A stretch of DNA of 64,000 nt. Source: Ktedonobacter robiniae. Lineage in GTDB: Bacteria; Chloroflexota; Ktedonobacteria; Ktedonobacterales; Ktedonobacteraceae. This document shows, piece after piece, positions 8,535 to 17,790 of the stretch. Position numbers and translations under genes: made by a program. The stretch is taken from NCBI RefSeq assembly GCF_016587375.1, contig NZ_BNJG01000001.1, forward strand, positions 558,001 through 622,000, read 5' to 3'. Every line of letters begins with the position of its first letter. The stretch's first letter is position 1. Under the pieces are notes generated by a model that was not told where the DNA came from, searched no databases, and saw only the letters and a program-made list of their open reading frames with translations.

Positions 8535-9992
8535 TTAGCCCAGGTGCATTTCCAAGAAAATCGCTATTAAGCCGGCTGCTATGATGGGAAGGGTGAGGAG
8601 AAGGATGCGAAAGCTGATGCTAGACTTGTGCGTCACCACCCAGAAGATGGCTACATTCTCTAACAAGCCAACAAGCGTTGCCAGAAACATCGCGATTGCA
8701 GCAGGATAACTGGCGAGAGTACCTCGCGCCAATTCCTGTCCAACCAGCACAGAAGATGAGGCAGCACTGGCCAGGGCTCCTACAACGATAACAATCAGAA
8801 AACCTAGTGAGCCAAAGAGAAGCTTGCCCAATCCGCTCAAGATAGTCAGAAGCAGGAAAAGCAGGCCAAAACTCAAGACCGAACGCAGCAAGAGTGGTGA
8901 ACGAAGAAACTGCTTCTGTATTCCGCCTGAAGGTTGCCCATCGTTCCCTGGCGTGTTTGATGCGCCATCTGTCTGCTCAGGGGGTCGTGACTGTTCATTG
9001 TCCAGCGTTTGGGTTGAAATTTGCTGGACTGTCTTCAGTGGTTGTGGAAAAACACCTGATGGTTTCTTCTCGTGCCTTTCCCCGGAGTCTTGTCGTGGGA
9101 CGGTCGAGAATCGTCGATGAAAGGGATAGAGCTTGCTCTTATGAGCCTCCGCCATAGAACTAGCGGCTACGCCTGCGGCGACCAGCATCATCGGGACCAG
9201 CACAACAATAGTTGGGAATGCTGGTTGAATACCGTGTGGGAGAACAAAGAGAAGGACCAACGCCCAGTTGCGCAAAATCATTGCTGTGTCAGCGAGCAGC
9301 ATATTTCCTGGCGCTTCGCGTTCAGTGTCAATGTCAACCTTTGCCTCTTGTCCCAGGAGAATAGCGGTTGCTGCGCTATTTATCAGGCCTCCAAGGAGCG
9401 CGCTATAGTATATTCCGCGATTCCCTAACTGACGAAGCAGAATATAGTTGAGAAATTGCAAACCTGAGACCAGAATGACCGTCAGCCAAACTGAGCGCAG
9501 ATCCAAGATGTGCCAGGGATCGAGAGGCTGCTTAGGGAGGAGGGGATAGACGACTGCGGTAATAAAAGCAAGGAGGAGCGCTCCGCGAATCTCGGCCACG
9601 GTAAGTTTGCTGGTAAATGTGACCAGTTCTGTTTTCCAGGAGAGGAGGGCGGTGATGGCAATAGCACAAGCAAAAGCGAGAAAATAGTTGCCCATGCCGA
9701 CGAGCATGCCCAGGAGATCTGTGGCTGCCAGAGCGAGAGAAGTTGTAATCTCTGCTGAGTGTTCTTTCCACAGACTATAGATATTGAGGAAAATAATCGC
9801 CAGAAGCACCGTACTCCATTGCACAAAAGCCAGTGTAGGGGTGATCAGCCAGGTAATCGTGCCAAGCAGTGCCGTGATGGCAAAGGTACGTACACCCGCC
9901 TCTTTATGTGCCCACTGGCGTTCCAGGCCAATACAGAGGCCAATCGCAACTCCAGCCGTAATCTTTAGAGCCAACTCGAGCGGTGTGTTCAT
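8535..9992 (-). CDS. MgtC/SapB family membrane protein with DUF4010 domain
   Basis: This 485-residue integral membrane protein begins with an MgtC-like helix bundle (ALKITAGVAIGLCIGLERQW, then VRTFAITALLG) and continues into the DUF4010 region (LRQLGNRGIYYSALLGGLIN, SAATAILLG). A polar insert of about 100 residues precedes the last three or four helices. The start at 9992 is chosen for the AGAGGA site just upstream, rather than an in-frame start at 10076. Related proteins are linked to cation homeostasis or Mg limitation, but the substrate of the MgtC-DUF4010 fusion is unknown. It sits 93 bp downstream of the HAD phosphatase in the same direction, so co-transcription is likely. Confidence 0.85.
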   Translation of the reverse strand: MNTPLELALKITAGVAIGLCIGLERQWAHKEAGVRTFAITALLGTITWLITPTLAFVQWSTVLLAIIFLNIYSLWKEHSAEITTSLALAATDLLGMLVGMGNYFLAFACAIAITALLSWKTELVTFTSKLTVAEIRGALLLAFITAVVYPLLPKQPLDPWHILDLRSVWLTVILVSGLQFLNYILLRQLGNRGIYYSALLGGLINSAATAILLGQEAKVDIDTEREAPGNMLLADTAMILRNWALVLLFVLPHGIQPAFPTIVVLVPMMLVAAGVAASSMAEAHKSKLYPFHRRFSTVPRQDSGERHEKKPSGVFPQPLKTVQQISTQTLDNEQSRPPEQTDGASNTPGNDGQPSGGIQKQFLRSPLLLRSVLSFGLLFLLLTILSGLGKLLFGSLGFLIVIVVGALASAASSSVLVGQELARGTLASYPAAIAMFLATLVGLLENVAIFWVVTHKSSISFRILLLTLPIIAAGLIAIFLEMHLG

Positions 9993-10085
9993 ATGTTCCT
10001 CTGATTCTTGCGGGATGGATTGTGTGGTCGCTTGGCGGAAATGAAGACCTGAAAAGATGCGAAGAGGCACCGGCATGGATGCCTC

Positions 10086-10850
10086 TTATACTTCCACATC
10101 CGCAATTGACTCACATACCCAGGTCGGACAATAGGGAAAGCGTCCCACTTGTTCTCGGCTGGTAACGCCGCTAAGCACAAGGATGGTCTTCATGCCGCTC
10201 TCAATCCCGGCGATGATGTCAGTCTCCATGTTATCTCCAATTATCACCGAATCCTCGGAGTGGATGTTCAGGGTGTGCAGGGCCATCCGCATCATCAGCG
10301 GATTCGGTTTGCCGATGTAGTACGGCTTGGCGCCTGTCGCTGCACTGATCAATGCCGCCACGGAGCCAGTTCCTGGGACGACGCCTCCTTCACCTGGACC
10401 CACAACATCAGGATTGGTCGCGATAAAATGCGCACCGGTATTGATGAAGCGAATGGCTCTCGTAATACGTCCGAAACTATAGGTACTAGTATTGCCCAGG
10501 ATTACATACTCTGGTTCCCGATCAATGAGCACGTAGCCAATGTCATGCAGTGGCGTCGTTAGCCCCGCTTCACCAATGACGTACGCGCGCCCACCAGGCT
10601 GCTGAGATTGAAGGAATTGTGCAGTCGCCAGGGCGGAAGTAAAAATCGCTTCCGAAGGTACATTCAGCCCCAGATAGGAAAGCCGCACCTGGAGATCGCG
10701 CGGCGTGTATAAAGAGTTATTAGTGAGAATTAAATACGGAATTCCTTGATCTTGGAGACGCCGTATAAACTCTGCCGCCCCGGGTATCAAGGCATCTCCT
10801 TGCACAATTACCCCATCCATATCTAGTAAGTAATTTTTAATATCTTTCAT
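10086..10850 (-). CDS. HAD-IIA family (NagD-like) sugar-phosphate/nucleotide phosphatase
   Basis: The product is 254 residues. HAD motif I is YLLDMDGVI (nucleophile Asp and general-acid Asp), motif II is LILTNNS, motif III includes YIGKPNPLMM, and motif IV is VIIGDNMETDI. The cap of the HAD-IIA (NagD, AraL, phosphoglycolate phosphatase-like) class lies between motifs II and III. It should dephosphorylate a small phosphorylated metabolite in the cytoplasm with Mg2+; the substrate is not deducible. Length matches the family. It precedes the MgtC/DUF4010 gene on the same strand. Confidence 0.9.
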   Translation of the reverse strand: MKDIKNYLLDMDGVIVQGDALIPGAAEFIRRLQDQGIPYLILTNNSLYTPRDLQVRLSYLGLNVPSEAIFTSALATAQFLQSQQPGGRAYVIGEAGLTTPLHDIGYVLIDREPEYVILGNTSTYSFGRITRAIRFINTGAHFIATNPDVVGPGEGGVVPGTGSVAALISAATGAKPYYIGKPNPLMMRMALHTLNIHSEDSVIIGDNMETDIIAGIESGMKTILVLSGVTSREQVGRFPYCPTWVCESIADVEV

Positions 10851-11300
10851 GCTCTTTCCTCATTGGAGCCACAGACAACTCTTAGAAGTAAGAGATACGG
10901 CAGCAGTATGATCTAGCCAGTATTCAGCGTCTCCTCAGGCAAAAAGATATAATTTGGCAGGTGAGTCTGTAATTATCCATGCCATACTACCGATACCCAT
11001 AATGGGTCAGAGCCTATTCTTATTATTCGCTGGCAACAAAGCTGTAGAGCATTTCCCCTTACTGGATCAGGTATCGATGGCTCTATCAATCTACTTCACA
11101 ACATCAAAGCTCTTTGGCTCGGATGGAGTTTTCAGCAAGCGCAAGCCGGCTGAGAAGCCCACGGCTTTGCAGACGGAATTCTGATTCCAAATCTCGTGGC
11201 CGTGGGGAGTCGTTACCCATATATCAGGCTTATACCTCAGAAAAAGCGCCGCTACTACTACGAGCCCCTACCCGAAAGCGAGGATAATAGGAGGCATTTT
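10851..11300. other. Intergenic region, no gene seen
   Basis: This stretch lies between the end of the histidine kinase gene and the start of the HAD gene, both on the minus strand. An imperfect hairpin (GCAAGCCGG ... CGGCTTTGC, about 11140-11174) could end the kinase transcript. No frame has a ribosome site or recognisable product. Confidence 0.4.
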
Positions 11301-13133
11301 CTAGTGGGACGGATCCAGTTTATCAGCAGAAGACTCGACGATTGGCAGTGTAAACCAGAATGTTGTGCCATGACCTGGATCACTTTGCATGCCAACGTGC
11401 CCATGCTGATCCTCAATAAAGGCCTTGCAAATGTAGAGTTCCAGGCCTAAGCTAAGATCTAATTCATGTTGTACCGCAACCCCCTGCGTGCGATAAAATC
11501 GATCCCATACGTGCTCTTGCTCCTGTAGCGAAATACCAGCCCCGTAACTATGTACTGAAACACGTGCCAATGCGCCCTCTCTCGCGACTTGAGTACGCAC
11601 GGGGAAATCTCTTGGTGAATAGGTAAGGGCATTCTTCAGGTAAATGATAAGCACCCGACGAATACTTTTCTCGTCAGCGATAACGGGGATGACTTCGCTA
11701 GAAGGCATAATTTCTAGAAGAATCTTATGATCTAGTATCCGCTCCTGCTGCTCTCGTATAGTTTCTTGAACAATCTGAGTCAGATTACATAATTTCATGT
11801 GCAACATAAGCGTATTGGTCTGAATACGAGTATCATCTATCATGTTTTGGATCATCCTCTCTTGCAAATGCGCACTTTGTGCAGCTTGCTCTAAGGGCTG
11901 GCGAAGGTACTCCAATCTCTGTGCGAGTATCTTTGGATGATCCCTAGCTTGACGTTGTAAAACATCTAAACGATGCAGAGCTAACTGGAGATTGCCGATA
12001 ATGGCGGTTAGAGGCGTTCTTAATTCATGGCTGGCAAGATACAGAAATTCATTAATGATTTTATCTGCTTCCTGGCGCATGAGTGCTTTGCCACGCGTTC
12101 CATTCAGTTGATTCAACGCACTGACACACTCAATCACAAATACTATCAAAGTTGCAACAGATTTCGCTAACGTGATCTCTTCAGGAGTATAGGCGTTGTC
12201 AGAATCGCTTCTGGCTATAAACAGAATTCCCGCTAACTGTTTGTCAACAAAAAGGGGGACATGCAGTGTCAACAAACCACTCCTATCAGAGCGCTCATAA
12301 AATGGGAGATGGATACGCGAGTATGGCAAAATGACAACCTCACCTGAATATAGTTTGGCTCTAATCTGCTCGTCACAGAAGTCAGCAAGAGTGTAACGCC
12401 CACTGTTCTCACGCCGAATCTGTTCTTGCTCCGGCTCCAGTCCGCTCACAGCAACGTAATAGAGGTGATCCTCAGGCGGCCTGAGAGAGAGAAGCATAAC
12501 CAACTTACAGTGTAGTATCTCAAGCACCAGGTTAGTCAATTGCTGCCCAATATAATGCATACTTGGAGGAAGCAGGAATGGCCCTTGCTCCTCGCGTGGG
12601 AGAAGATCAACAATAGTAGGAAGATAGGTGATTGCAGTGAGCAAAGAAAGCAACGCCTGCAGGGATTGATTGCTTTTTTGATATTGTAGTTCTTTTTGAC
12701 GAAGCTCTGTCATATCGTGAAAGACGTGGATCATTCCTCTCTTTTGCTTCCTCTGATCGAAAATAGGCACAGAACGAACTTGCACATATGCCTTCCGCCC
12801 TGAAGGAGTTTTGATAGATATAGTGTGCATGTCACCAGCATCAGAGGTTTGATCTTCATTATGAATGACATAATGGGAGAGGAAGTGGTTATAGTCTGTT
12901 CCGAGATAGGATGTTTCTCCAGAAATTTCAAACATTGCCAGCGCTGCAGGATTGATTAGCACAATCACATTATCAGGGTCACAAATAATAATGCCATCGG
13001 CGATTGATGTGACGGCGGCCTTGAGTAAACTCATTGGCGCAACAATCTTAGATCGTTTCTGCTTTGATATAGCGTTGCAATCGTTATGCTGGTAACCCTT
13101 GCCCACTTGAAGCCCCATTCTGCTTTCGCTCAT
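11301..13133 (-). CDS. PAS-GAF sensor histidine kinase
   Basis: The product is about 610 residues with no membrane segments, so it is probably cytosolic. Order: a PAS domain near 35-145 (IADGIIICDPDNVIVLINPA), a GAF-like domain near 180-345, a HisKA helix pair with the phospho-acceptor motif SHELRTPLTAIIGN near residue 367, and a HATPase domain to the C-terminus (N-box IYLKNALTYSP, G-box HGHVGMQSDPGHGTTFWF). The N-box is less canonical than usual, lacking the common NLxxNA spacing. No response regulator is adjacent. The start is uncertain; an ATG at 13034 is an alternative, since the first 33 residues are poorly conserved-looking and the ribosome site is weak. Confidence 0.88.
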   Translation of the reverse strand: MSESRMGLQVGKGYQHNDCNAISKQKRSKIVAPMSLLKAAVTSIADGIIICDPDNVIVLINPAALAMFEISGETSYLGTDYNHFLSHYVIHNEDQTSDAGDMHTISIKTPSGRKAYVQVRSVPIFDQRKQKRGMIHVFHDMTELRQKELQYQKSNQSLQALLSLLTAITYLPTIVDLLPREEQGPFLLPPSMHYIGQQLTNLVLEILHCKLVMLLSLRPPEDHLYYVAVSGLEPEQEQIRRENSGRYTLADFCDEQIRAKLYSGEVVILPYSRIHLPFYERSDRSGLLTLHVPLFVDKQLAGILFIARSDSDNAYTPEEITLAKSVATLIVFVIECVSALNQLNGTRGKALMRQEADKIINEFLYLASHELRTPLTAIIGNLQLALHRLDVLQRQARDHPKILAQRLEYLRQPLEQAAQSAHLQERMIQNMIDDTRIQTNTLMLHMKLCNLTQIVQETIREQQERILDHKILLEIMPSSEVIPVIADEKSIRRVLIIYLKNALTYSPRDFPVRTQVAREGALARVSVHSYGAGISLQEQEHVWDRFYRTQGVAVQHELDLSLGLELYICKAFIEDQHGHVGMQSDPGHGTTFWFTLPIVESSADKLDPSH

Positions 13134-13355
13134 TCAGCGTAGCCATCTTTTATGAAATGAATGAACCTCTTTCTATACGCTGTGTTAATAAATGATGCAT
13201 TGTACAGTGTATGGAGAAAAAGCCAAGAGCTTTCTCCTTCCAGTGTGAACTTCCTACAAAAACGGGGCAATCGTTATTAGCAACTGTATTTTGCTGCTGT
13301 CAATCCCAGTGTTTTTTCTTTTGCATAGGCTGGTGATAGAAGGGAGCTGAGACAG

Positions 13356-13646
13356 ATGAACTACGCATTGATCAACTTACAAAAAATACGGGCTATCGTT
13401 AATGCTCTAGCACAATACGCGGATACGGTTGATTCGCTAGAAACAAATATCAAATTGATGACTCAAGGGCCTCCTTCCGAAGACATGTTCGCATCCGCTG
13501 AACATGACCTGGAAGGCATGGAAGTGACATTTCGCGAGGCTGAAAAGCTCGCTAGAACCATTCGGGAAGAAATCGACGAACAACATTGGAGAGTAAAAAA
13601 GATCAAAGAGAAAAAGGAAAAAGATAGGAATAAGAACCAGGCTTAA
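13356..13646 (+). CDS. Small coiled-coil hypothetical protein
   Basis: This 96-residue protein is strongly helical and charged, ending in a Lys-rich tail (KKIKEKKEKDRNKNQA). The ATG follows AAGGGAG. Heptad-like spacing suggests a coiled coil or dimer; no family is recognised. The stop codon lies inside the loop of a 16-bp perfect hairpin (13623-13666), so the 3' end of the message is structured. Confidence 0.6.
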   Translation: MNYALINLQKIRAIVNALAQYADTVDSLETNIKLMTQGPPSEDMFASAEHDLEGMEVTFREAEKLARTIREEIDEQHWRVKKIKEKKEKDRNKNQA

Positions 13647-13666
13647 GCCCGGTTCTTATTCCTATC
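13623..13666 (+). terminator. Hairpin spanning a stop codon
   Basis: GATAGGAATAAGAACC (13623-13638) pairs perfectly with 13651-13666 across a 12-nt loop that contains the TAA of the upstream gene. There is no T-run after it, so it may act as a non-classical terminator or an mRNA stabiliser. Confidence 0.55.
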
Positions 13667-13814
13667 CACATTTACCACTACACAACCCATAACACTCTCC
13701 CCTATTGCAATTAATGCACTTTCACGTCTATACGACGGCATTGATCGCCGCCAGGAGAGTTTGAAGATATAAACACCTTCGTAACGTAGACCATTAGTGA
13801 CTTCTCCGCGAGGG

Positions 13815-15020
13815 CTAAAGCCCTGCGGCTTCTCGTAAGTACACTTCTTCCTTACGAGCTACATCAGCATGCGGCATATAGCGCATCCCGATGGGGGTAG
13901 CCATACCAACCCCAACTACGTGAGAGTGGCCAAAGGTCTCACGATACTTGGCTCTGATATTAAAAGCTCCTACAACGTCGCGATGGCCTTTCCACTTGCA
14001 GTCTTTCTTGGTGCACTGAAAGTTCCTTCCTTCGGGTGGACGCTTGCGCCGTTTGCCACAGACCGGACACGTTTTACTGGTATAGGTCTCTTCATGCAAT
14101 TCAACTCCCATGCCGATCCGTTCAGCCTTATAGGTGAGCTTGTGGCGAATGGAACCAAAGGACCATTGATGGAGCTTTTGATTATTCTTGGTGCCGACAT
14201 CCAGATCTTGCCTGATCGAGCGTACATCACCTATAACCAGCGTTTGCACCCCGTCTCTGTGGAGGGTGGAAATCAGTCTGCTCGTCGATTGGTGCTCGAT
14301 CTCTTTGATTTGATTTTTGAGTTTCTTGAGTTGTTTCTGCTTGGATCTGATCAGTTTTTTACGACGACGCGAGCCTTTCTTCTTCGCATCGATCTTCTTA
14401 TTGAGCTTTGCTATCAGCTTGTTGCGATATTGCCGCTTAGACCTCAAGAGACGCCCATTGAGGATGTACGCCTGCTCGCCATCATGTGAAACGGCCATAT
14501 GCACCTCGCCTAAGTCGATGCCGGCGATCTTCTTGCCGGTTTCTGGCACGGGAAAACAACACGGCTCATAGGTGGCAATGGCTTCGTACTGGGTCCCTGT
14601 CCAGCGAATCACCAGTGTTTGCGGCAGCGTCCAAGGCCAATCAAGCACTAATGGCTCGTTGCCCTTGCCGTTGGAGAGAATGAGTGTGTTCTCTTTCATG
14701 CTCATGGCACTGTGCTTGTACTCCACCCGGAAGTACCATTTTCTGCGCCGTGGGGGTTTGGCGGTTGGATCAGTCTTGCGGCGCTTTCTCCAACTCTTGA
14801 GTGAAGCAAAGAATGCTTGCACGCACGCATCAGCCGTATGGGCATGCAGCTTAGTAGAGGTGTGCCAGCGCATCAGATGTTTCGGGTTGAGCCAGATGCC
14901 CTTCTTACGGACGGTTCGCCAGAAAGAAACGAGGGTTGCGGTATAGACCTCGCCGCAAGCATGAGCCAACTCATCGAGTTGTGGGGTCTTGCCGATGGTG
15001 ACTCGTTTGATCTGATACAT
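13815..15020 (-). CDS. tnpB: TnpB-type RNA-guided endonuclease (IS200/IS605-like), copy 1
   Basis: The product is 401 residues with the split RuvC fold of TnpB. RuvC-I is GIDLGEVHMAV (Asp169), a Lys/Arg-rich helical region follows, then a C-terminal zinc ribbon (CPVCGKR ... CTKKDC) and RuvC-III (HRDVVGAFNI). The start at 15020 is chosen for AAGGAG six bases upstream. The RuvC-II strand reads LVIGDVRSI, without the usual Glu (typically VxEDL). Flanking GGGCTAAAGCCC-type hairpins near 13809-13824 and 15140-15155 resemble IS200/IS605 ends, with the guide-RNA region expected downstream, below 13815. No tnpA is present, so movement would need help in trans. Confidence 0.88.
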   Translation of the reverse strand: MYQIKRVTIGKTPQLDELAHACGEVYTATLVSFWRTVRKKGIWLNPKHLMRWHTSTKLHAHTADACVQAFFASLKSWRKRRKTDPTAKPPRRRKWYFRVEYKHSAMSMKENTLILSNGKGNEPLVLDWPWTLPQTLVIRWTGTQYEAIATYEPCCFPVPETGKKIAGIDLGEVHMAVSHDGEQAYILNGRLLRSKRQYRNKLIAKLNKKIDAKKKGSRRRKKLIRSKQKQLKKLKNQIKEIEHQSTSRLISTLHRDGVQTLVIGDVRSIRQDLDVGTKNNQKLHQWSFGSIRHKLTYKAERIGMGVELHEETYTSKTCPVCGKRRKRPPEGRNFQCTKKDCKWKGHRDVVGAFNIRAKYRETFGHSHVVGVGMATPIGMRYMPHADVARKEEVYLREAAGL

Positions 15021-15381
15021 CCACATCTCCTTATGCCAATTCGTTGCTCGTATTCTAGCAGAAGTAGAACATCTTTTCGACAAGCAGGGGCTAAAGCCAC
15101 AAACGCCTAACTACGAGGGATAAATCCCTGTAGCTTGCGGCGGGCTAAAGCCCTCATCTGTCAGGAGTTACGCACAAAGAATATATTCTAACCCAAGTCT
15201 ATGGCAGTGTTTGATTAGCTGATCCTCATACCCAAATTATTCTCATCTACGACGAATTACTATTTTTGACTTGCCGCTTGTCACACCTTTCTCCATGGCC
15301 ATTCGTGTTGATGTCAGGAGGTATGTCTTCTACACAACAAATCTTGTGAAGACGTTGTACAGTGCGGAAGCGGGGTGCTTC
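15021..15381. other. Likely left end of the TnpB element and spacer
   Basis: Short palindromes GAGGGATAAATCCCTG and GGGCTAAAGCCC (about 15113-15155) are typical subterminal hairpins of IS200/IS605-type elements. The remainder up to the EF-P-like gene holds no supported gene. Confidence 0.45.
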
Positions 15382-15950
15382 ATGATTGCAGCAAGTGACA
15401 TCACCAAGGGAGTCACTATCCAGGTCGAAGGCGAACCCTATACGGTTGTCAATTTGGAGAAGGTTACCAGGGCGCAAGTTGATCCGGACATAAAGGTAAA
15501 GTTGCGCCACATACGTACACATGAATTGATCGAGCGAACCCTGGATGCGCATTATCCAGTAGATATCGTCCCGATTGATCGCCTTGCCGTCGTCTTTACC
15601 CATTGGGATGGTGAGTTCTACCACTTCGCAGACATCGGTTCCGACAATCCCGACGATCCAGATGAGTTTCAACTCCCACCAGACATGCTGGGGAATGCGG
15701 CCAATTCATCGTTGATGATCTGGAACTCAAGATGCTGCTGCTAAACAGCGAGCCGGTTGGCGTTGAATTACCGTCCTCGGTCATCATGCGTGTGAAAAGA
15801 GTTGACATGGTTGGGCGTTTCTGGCGCGCCATCATGGAGGGGCCCGCGAGACTTGAAACGGGCCTGGCTGTCATGGTTCCCCCTATCGTCTCTCCAGGTG
15901 ACCGCATCCGCGTCAACACGGAAAACGGAGAATACATGGAGCGCGTCTAA
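15382..15950 (+). pseudogene. EF-P-like translation factor with a one-base frameshift
   Basis: Two overlapping frames together encode a three-domain elongation factor P-like protein of about 190 residues. The first frame (15382 to about 15702) has the KOW-like domain (KGVTIQVEGEPYTVV) and central OB domain (DGEFYHFADI). The second frame (to 15950) has the C-terminal OB domain with the diagnostic ARLETGLAVMVPP and NTENGEYMERV. One A appears to be missing at the AA of 15703-15704. In the tip loop, where EF-P has PGKG, this protein has TRAQVDPD, so the lysine that is normally modified is absent. That is seen in EF-P paralogues such as YeiP/EfpL. It could be a decayed gene or a sequencing error. 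Confidence 0.75.
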
Positions 15951-15976
15951 GAGATACACACATCGACTCCATCTCC

Positions 15977-16012
15977 AGGGTTCAGGCAACTTAGTCCAGT
16001 TGCCTGAACCCT
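15977..16012 (+). terminator. Hairpin after the EF-P-like gene
   Basis: AGGGTTCAGGCAAC (15977-15990) pairs perfectly with 15999-16012 across an 8-nt loop, 26 nt after the stop at 15950. A T-run is lacking. Confidence 0.6.
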
Positions 16013-16136
16013 CCTCGCTGCCAAACATCCTGAAATGATGCCTGGAGAGCAGATTACATCATTGATTTATTGCAGCCTTAGTATGGTCGATAGCATACTT
16101 CCGTCCCCTCATACAGTTTCTAAGGAGAGCAAAGAT

Positions 16137-16391
16137 ATGATTGCTTGTACACATCTTGATCTAGTACGAGATGTCGAGCCTCGCTCACGAGGGTGTGAAG
16201 AGTGTTTGCAAATGGGAGATACATGGGTGCACCTACGCGAATGCCTCATCTGCGGTCATGTTGGTTGCTGCGATTCTTCAAAGAACAAGCACGCAACGAA
16301 GCATTTTCACAAGACATTACATCCCATCATACGCTCCCTGGAACCCGGAGAAGACTGGCGCTGGTGTTACATAGACGAGGTGCTTTTCTAG
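16137..16391 (+). CDS. Stand-alone UBP-type zinc finger protein
   Basis: This 84-residue protein is almost entirely a zf-UBP domain: Cys4/His6, Cys20/Cys23, Cys36/Cys39, Cys44 and His residues in KNKHATKHFHKTLHP supply the zinc ligands. In eukaryotes the fold binds the C-terminal Gly-Gly of ubiquitin. Bacterial stand-alone copies exist in Actinobacteria and Chloroflexota with unknown role. The start at 16137 follows AAGGAGAG. No ubiquitin-like protein was found in the window. Confidence 0.85.
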   Translation: MIACTHLDLVRDVEPRSRGCEECLQMGDTWVHLRECLICGHVGCCDSSKNKHATKHFHKTLHPIIRSLEPGEDWRWCYIDEVLF

Positions 16392-16515
16392 GAGAGCCGG
16401 GTTACATCAAAGCCAGGCACCTCTAAAACCTACCATAGCTCCCACCCAGGACGAGAAGGAGGCATGCAGGCTTATCAAACACATTGTGCCTGCCAATCAG
16501 TGCATGGGGCACATC

Positions 16516-17670
16516 TTAACAGGGCATAACGAAGATAAACCTCTCGACTGAAGCAAGGACCTTTCTGCTGGAAAATTGAATCCCGCCTGTAATGAGAACT
16601 GTTCCGTCTTGCAGGAGGGTCGCGGTGTGGCAGCTGCGTGCTTCGTTCATATCGCCACCATTTGTCCAGCTTCCGTCCAGGGGGGAGCTATCAGGTAGCA
16701 TTTGATAAAGTTCCGCTGAACGAAGACTTCTAACATCAGTTGGTGACCCTTTAGAGGTCGTAAAGTAGTTTCCTCCAGCGACCAGTACAACTCCTTCCTG
16801 GAGCAGGGTGCTGGTATGCCTATGGCGCCGCTGCTGCATACTGGCGGTCTGCTGCAGTTTGTGAGTAATAGGATAGTAGCGCTCCGCGACTGGAGTATCT
16901 GCGTGCTCAAAGAAACCAGCTAGCGCATTGGCGCTTAATCTAGTGCCCCCGCCAGCCAGGAGGACAGTGCCATCGGGCAGGAGAGTAGCGGTATGCCAGG
17001 CGCGAGCATACTTGAGCGGCAATGTATCATCCAGGGCGTCATGCACCGGATCATAGAGGTTAGACGCAAAGACAGGATTCTCCGCCTTGCCGATGAAATT
17101 CGAGCCGCTGAACAGAAGCATATACGTGTCTGCAAGCAGTGTACCGGTCCCAGCATAGCGGCAGTTACCCTTTGCCTTCTGGTGCCACGTTTCGGTAATA
17201 GGGTCAAACCACTCGACCAGGTCGAGGCTAATCGCAGGTTCACCGACGACCCCGCCGTTGCCGTTGGCGACGAAAACCTCCCCACCAGGAAGAAGCGTGG
17301 CGGCGTGTTCTGCATGAGCGCTAATCATGTTTGGAACTCTCTCCCAGGTGTTGGTAGTAGGGGAGAATAACTCAGCAGATGCAAGGACCGGGATCCCCAC
17401 ACCAAATTGTGCCGCCTCGTATCCACCGGCAACGAGAACCTGCCCATCTTGCAAGAGCGTCGCCGTATGACCCCAACGTGGGTCGTTCATCGACCCAGTA
17501 TGCGTCCATTCGAGCGTCTGAGGGTCAAAGATCTCGGCGGTTGACCTGGTTAGCCCCACATCCAGCCCGTTCCCGCCAGCAACTAAGACTCGGCCATCTT
17601 GCAAGAGTGTCGCCGTATGGCCCCAGCGTGTCTCATTCATTCTGCTGACTGTTTCCCAAAAGCCTATCAT
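16516..17670 (-). CDS. Kelch-repeat beta-propeller protein
   Basis: The product is 384 residues made of about seven Kelch blades, each with the signature GHTATLLQDGRVLVAGG followed by SAELF/TAEIFDP and a Trp. There is no signal peptide and no attached catalytic domain, so it is probably an intracellular protein-binding propeller; galactose oxidase-like enzymes use the same fold but their copper ligands are not evident. The ATG at 17670 is preceded by AAGGAG. It faces away from the UBP gene, and the 120-bp gap to transaldolase suggests possible co-transcription. Confidence 0.88.
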   Translation of the reverse strand: MIGFWETVSRMNETRWGHTATLLQDGRVLVAGGNGLDVGLTRSTAEIFDPQTLEWTHTGSMNDPRWGHTATLLQDGQVLVAGGYEAAQFGVGIPVLASAELFSPTTNTWERVPNMISAHAEHAATLLPGGEVFVANGNGGVVGEPAISLDLVEWFDPITETWHQKAKGNCRYAGTGTLLADTYMLLFSGSNFIGKAENPVFASNLYDPVHDALDDTLPLKYARAWHTATLLPDGTVLLAGGGTRLSANALAGFFEHADTPVAERYYPITHKLQQTASMQQRRHRHTSTLLQEGVVLVAGGNYFTTSKGSPTDVRSLRSAELYQMLPDSSPLDGSWTNGGDMNEARSCHTATLLQDGTVLITGGIQFSSRKVLASVERFIFVMPC

Positions 17671-17790
17671 AACAGCTCTCCTTCTCGTTTCTTCGCTTCT
17701 ATCGAGGAAAATGGATTGAACTACCTATCGACCAGTGTTCAAAAATAGACCCGCTCATACTAGCCAGCAACAATATCCGCAAGCCCTCAT

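Noticed and set aside
13869..14489. 206-codon plus-strand frame
   Set aside because: Antisense shadow of TnpB copy 1.
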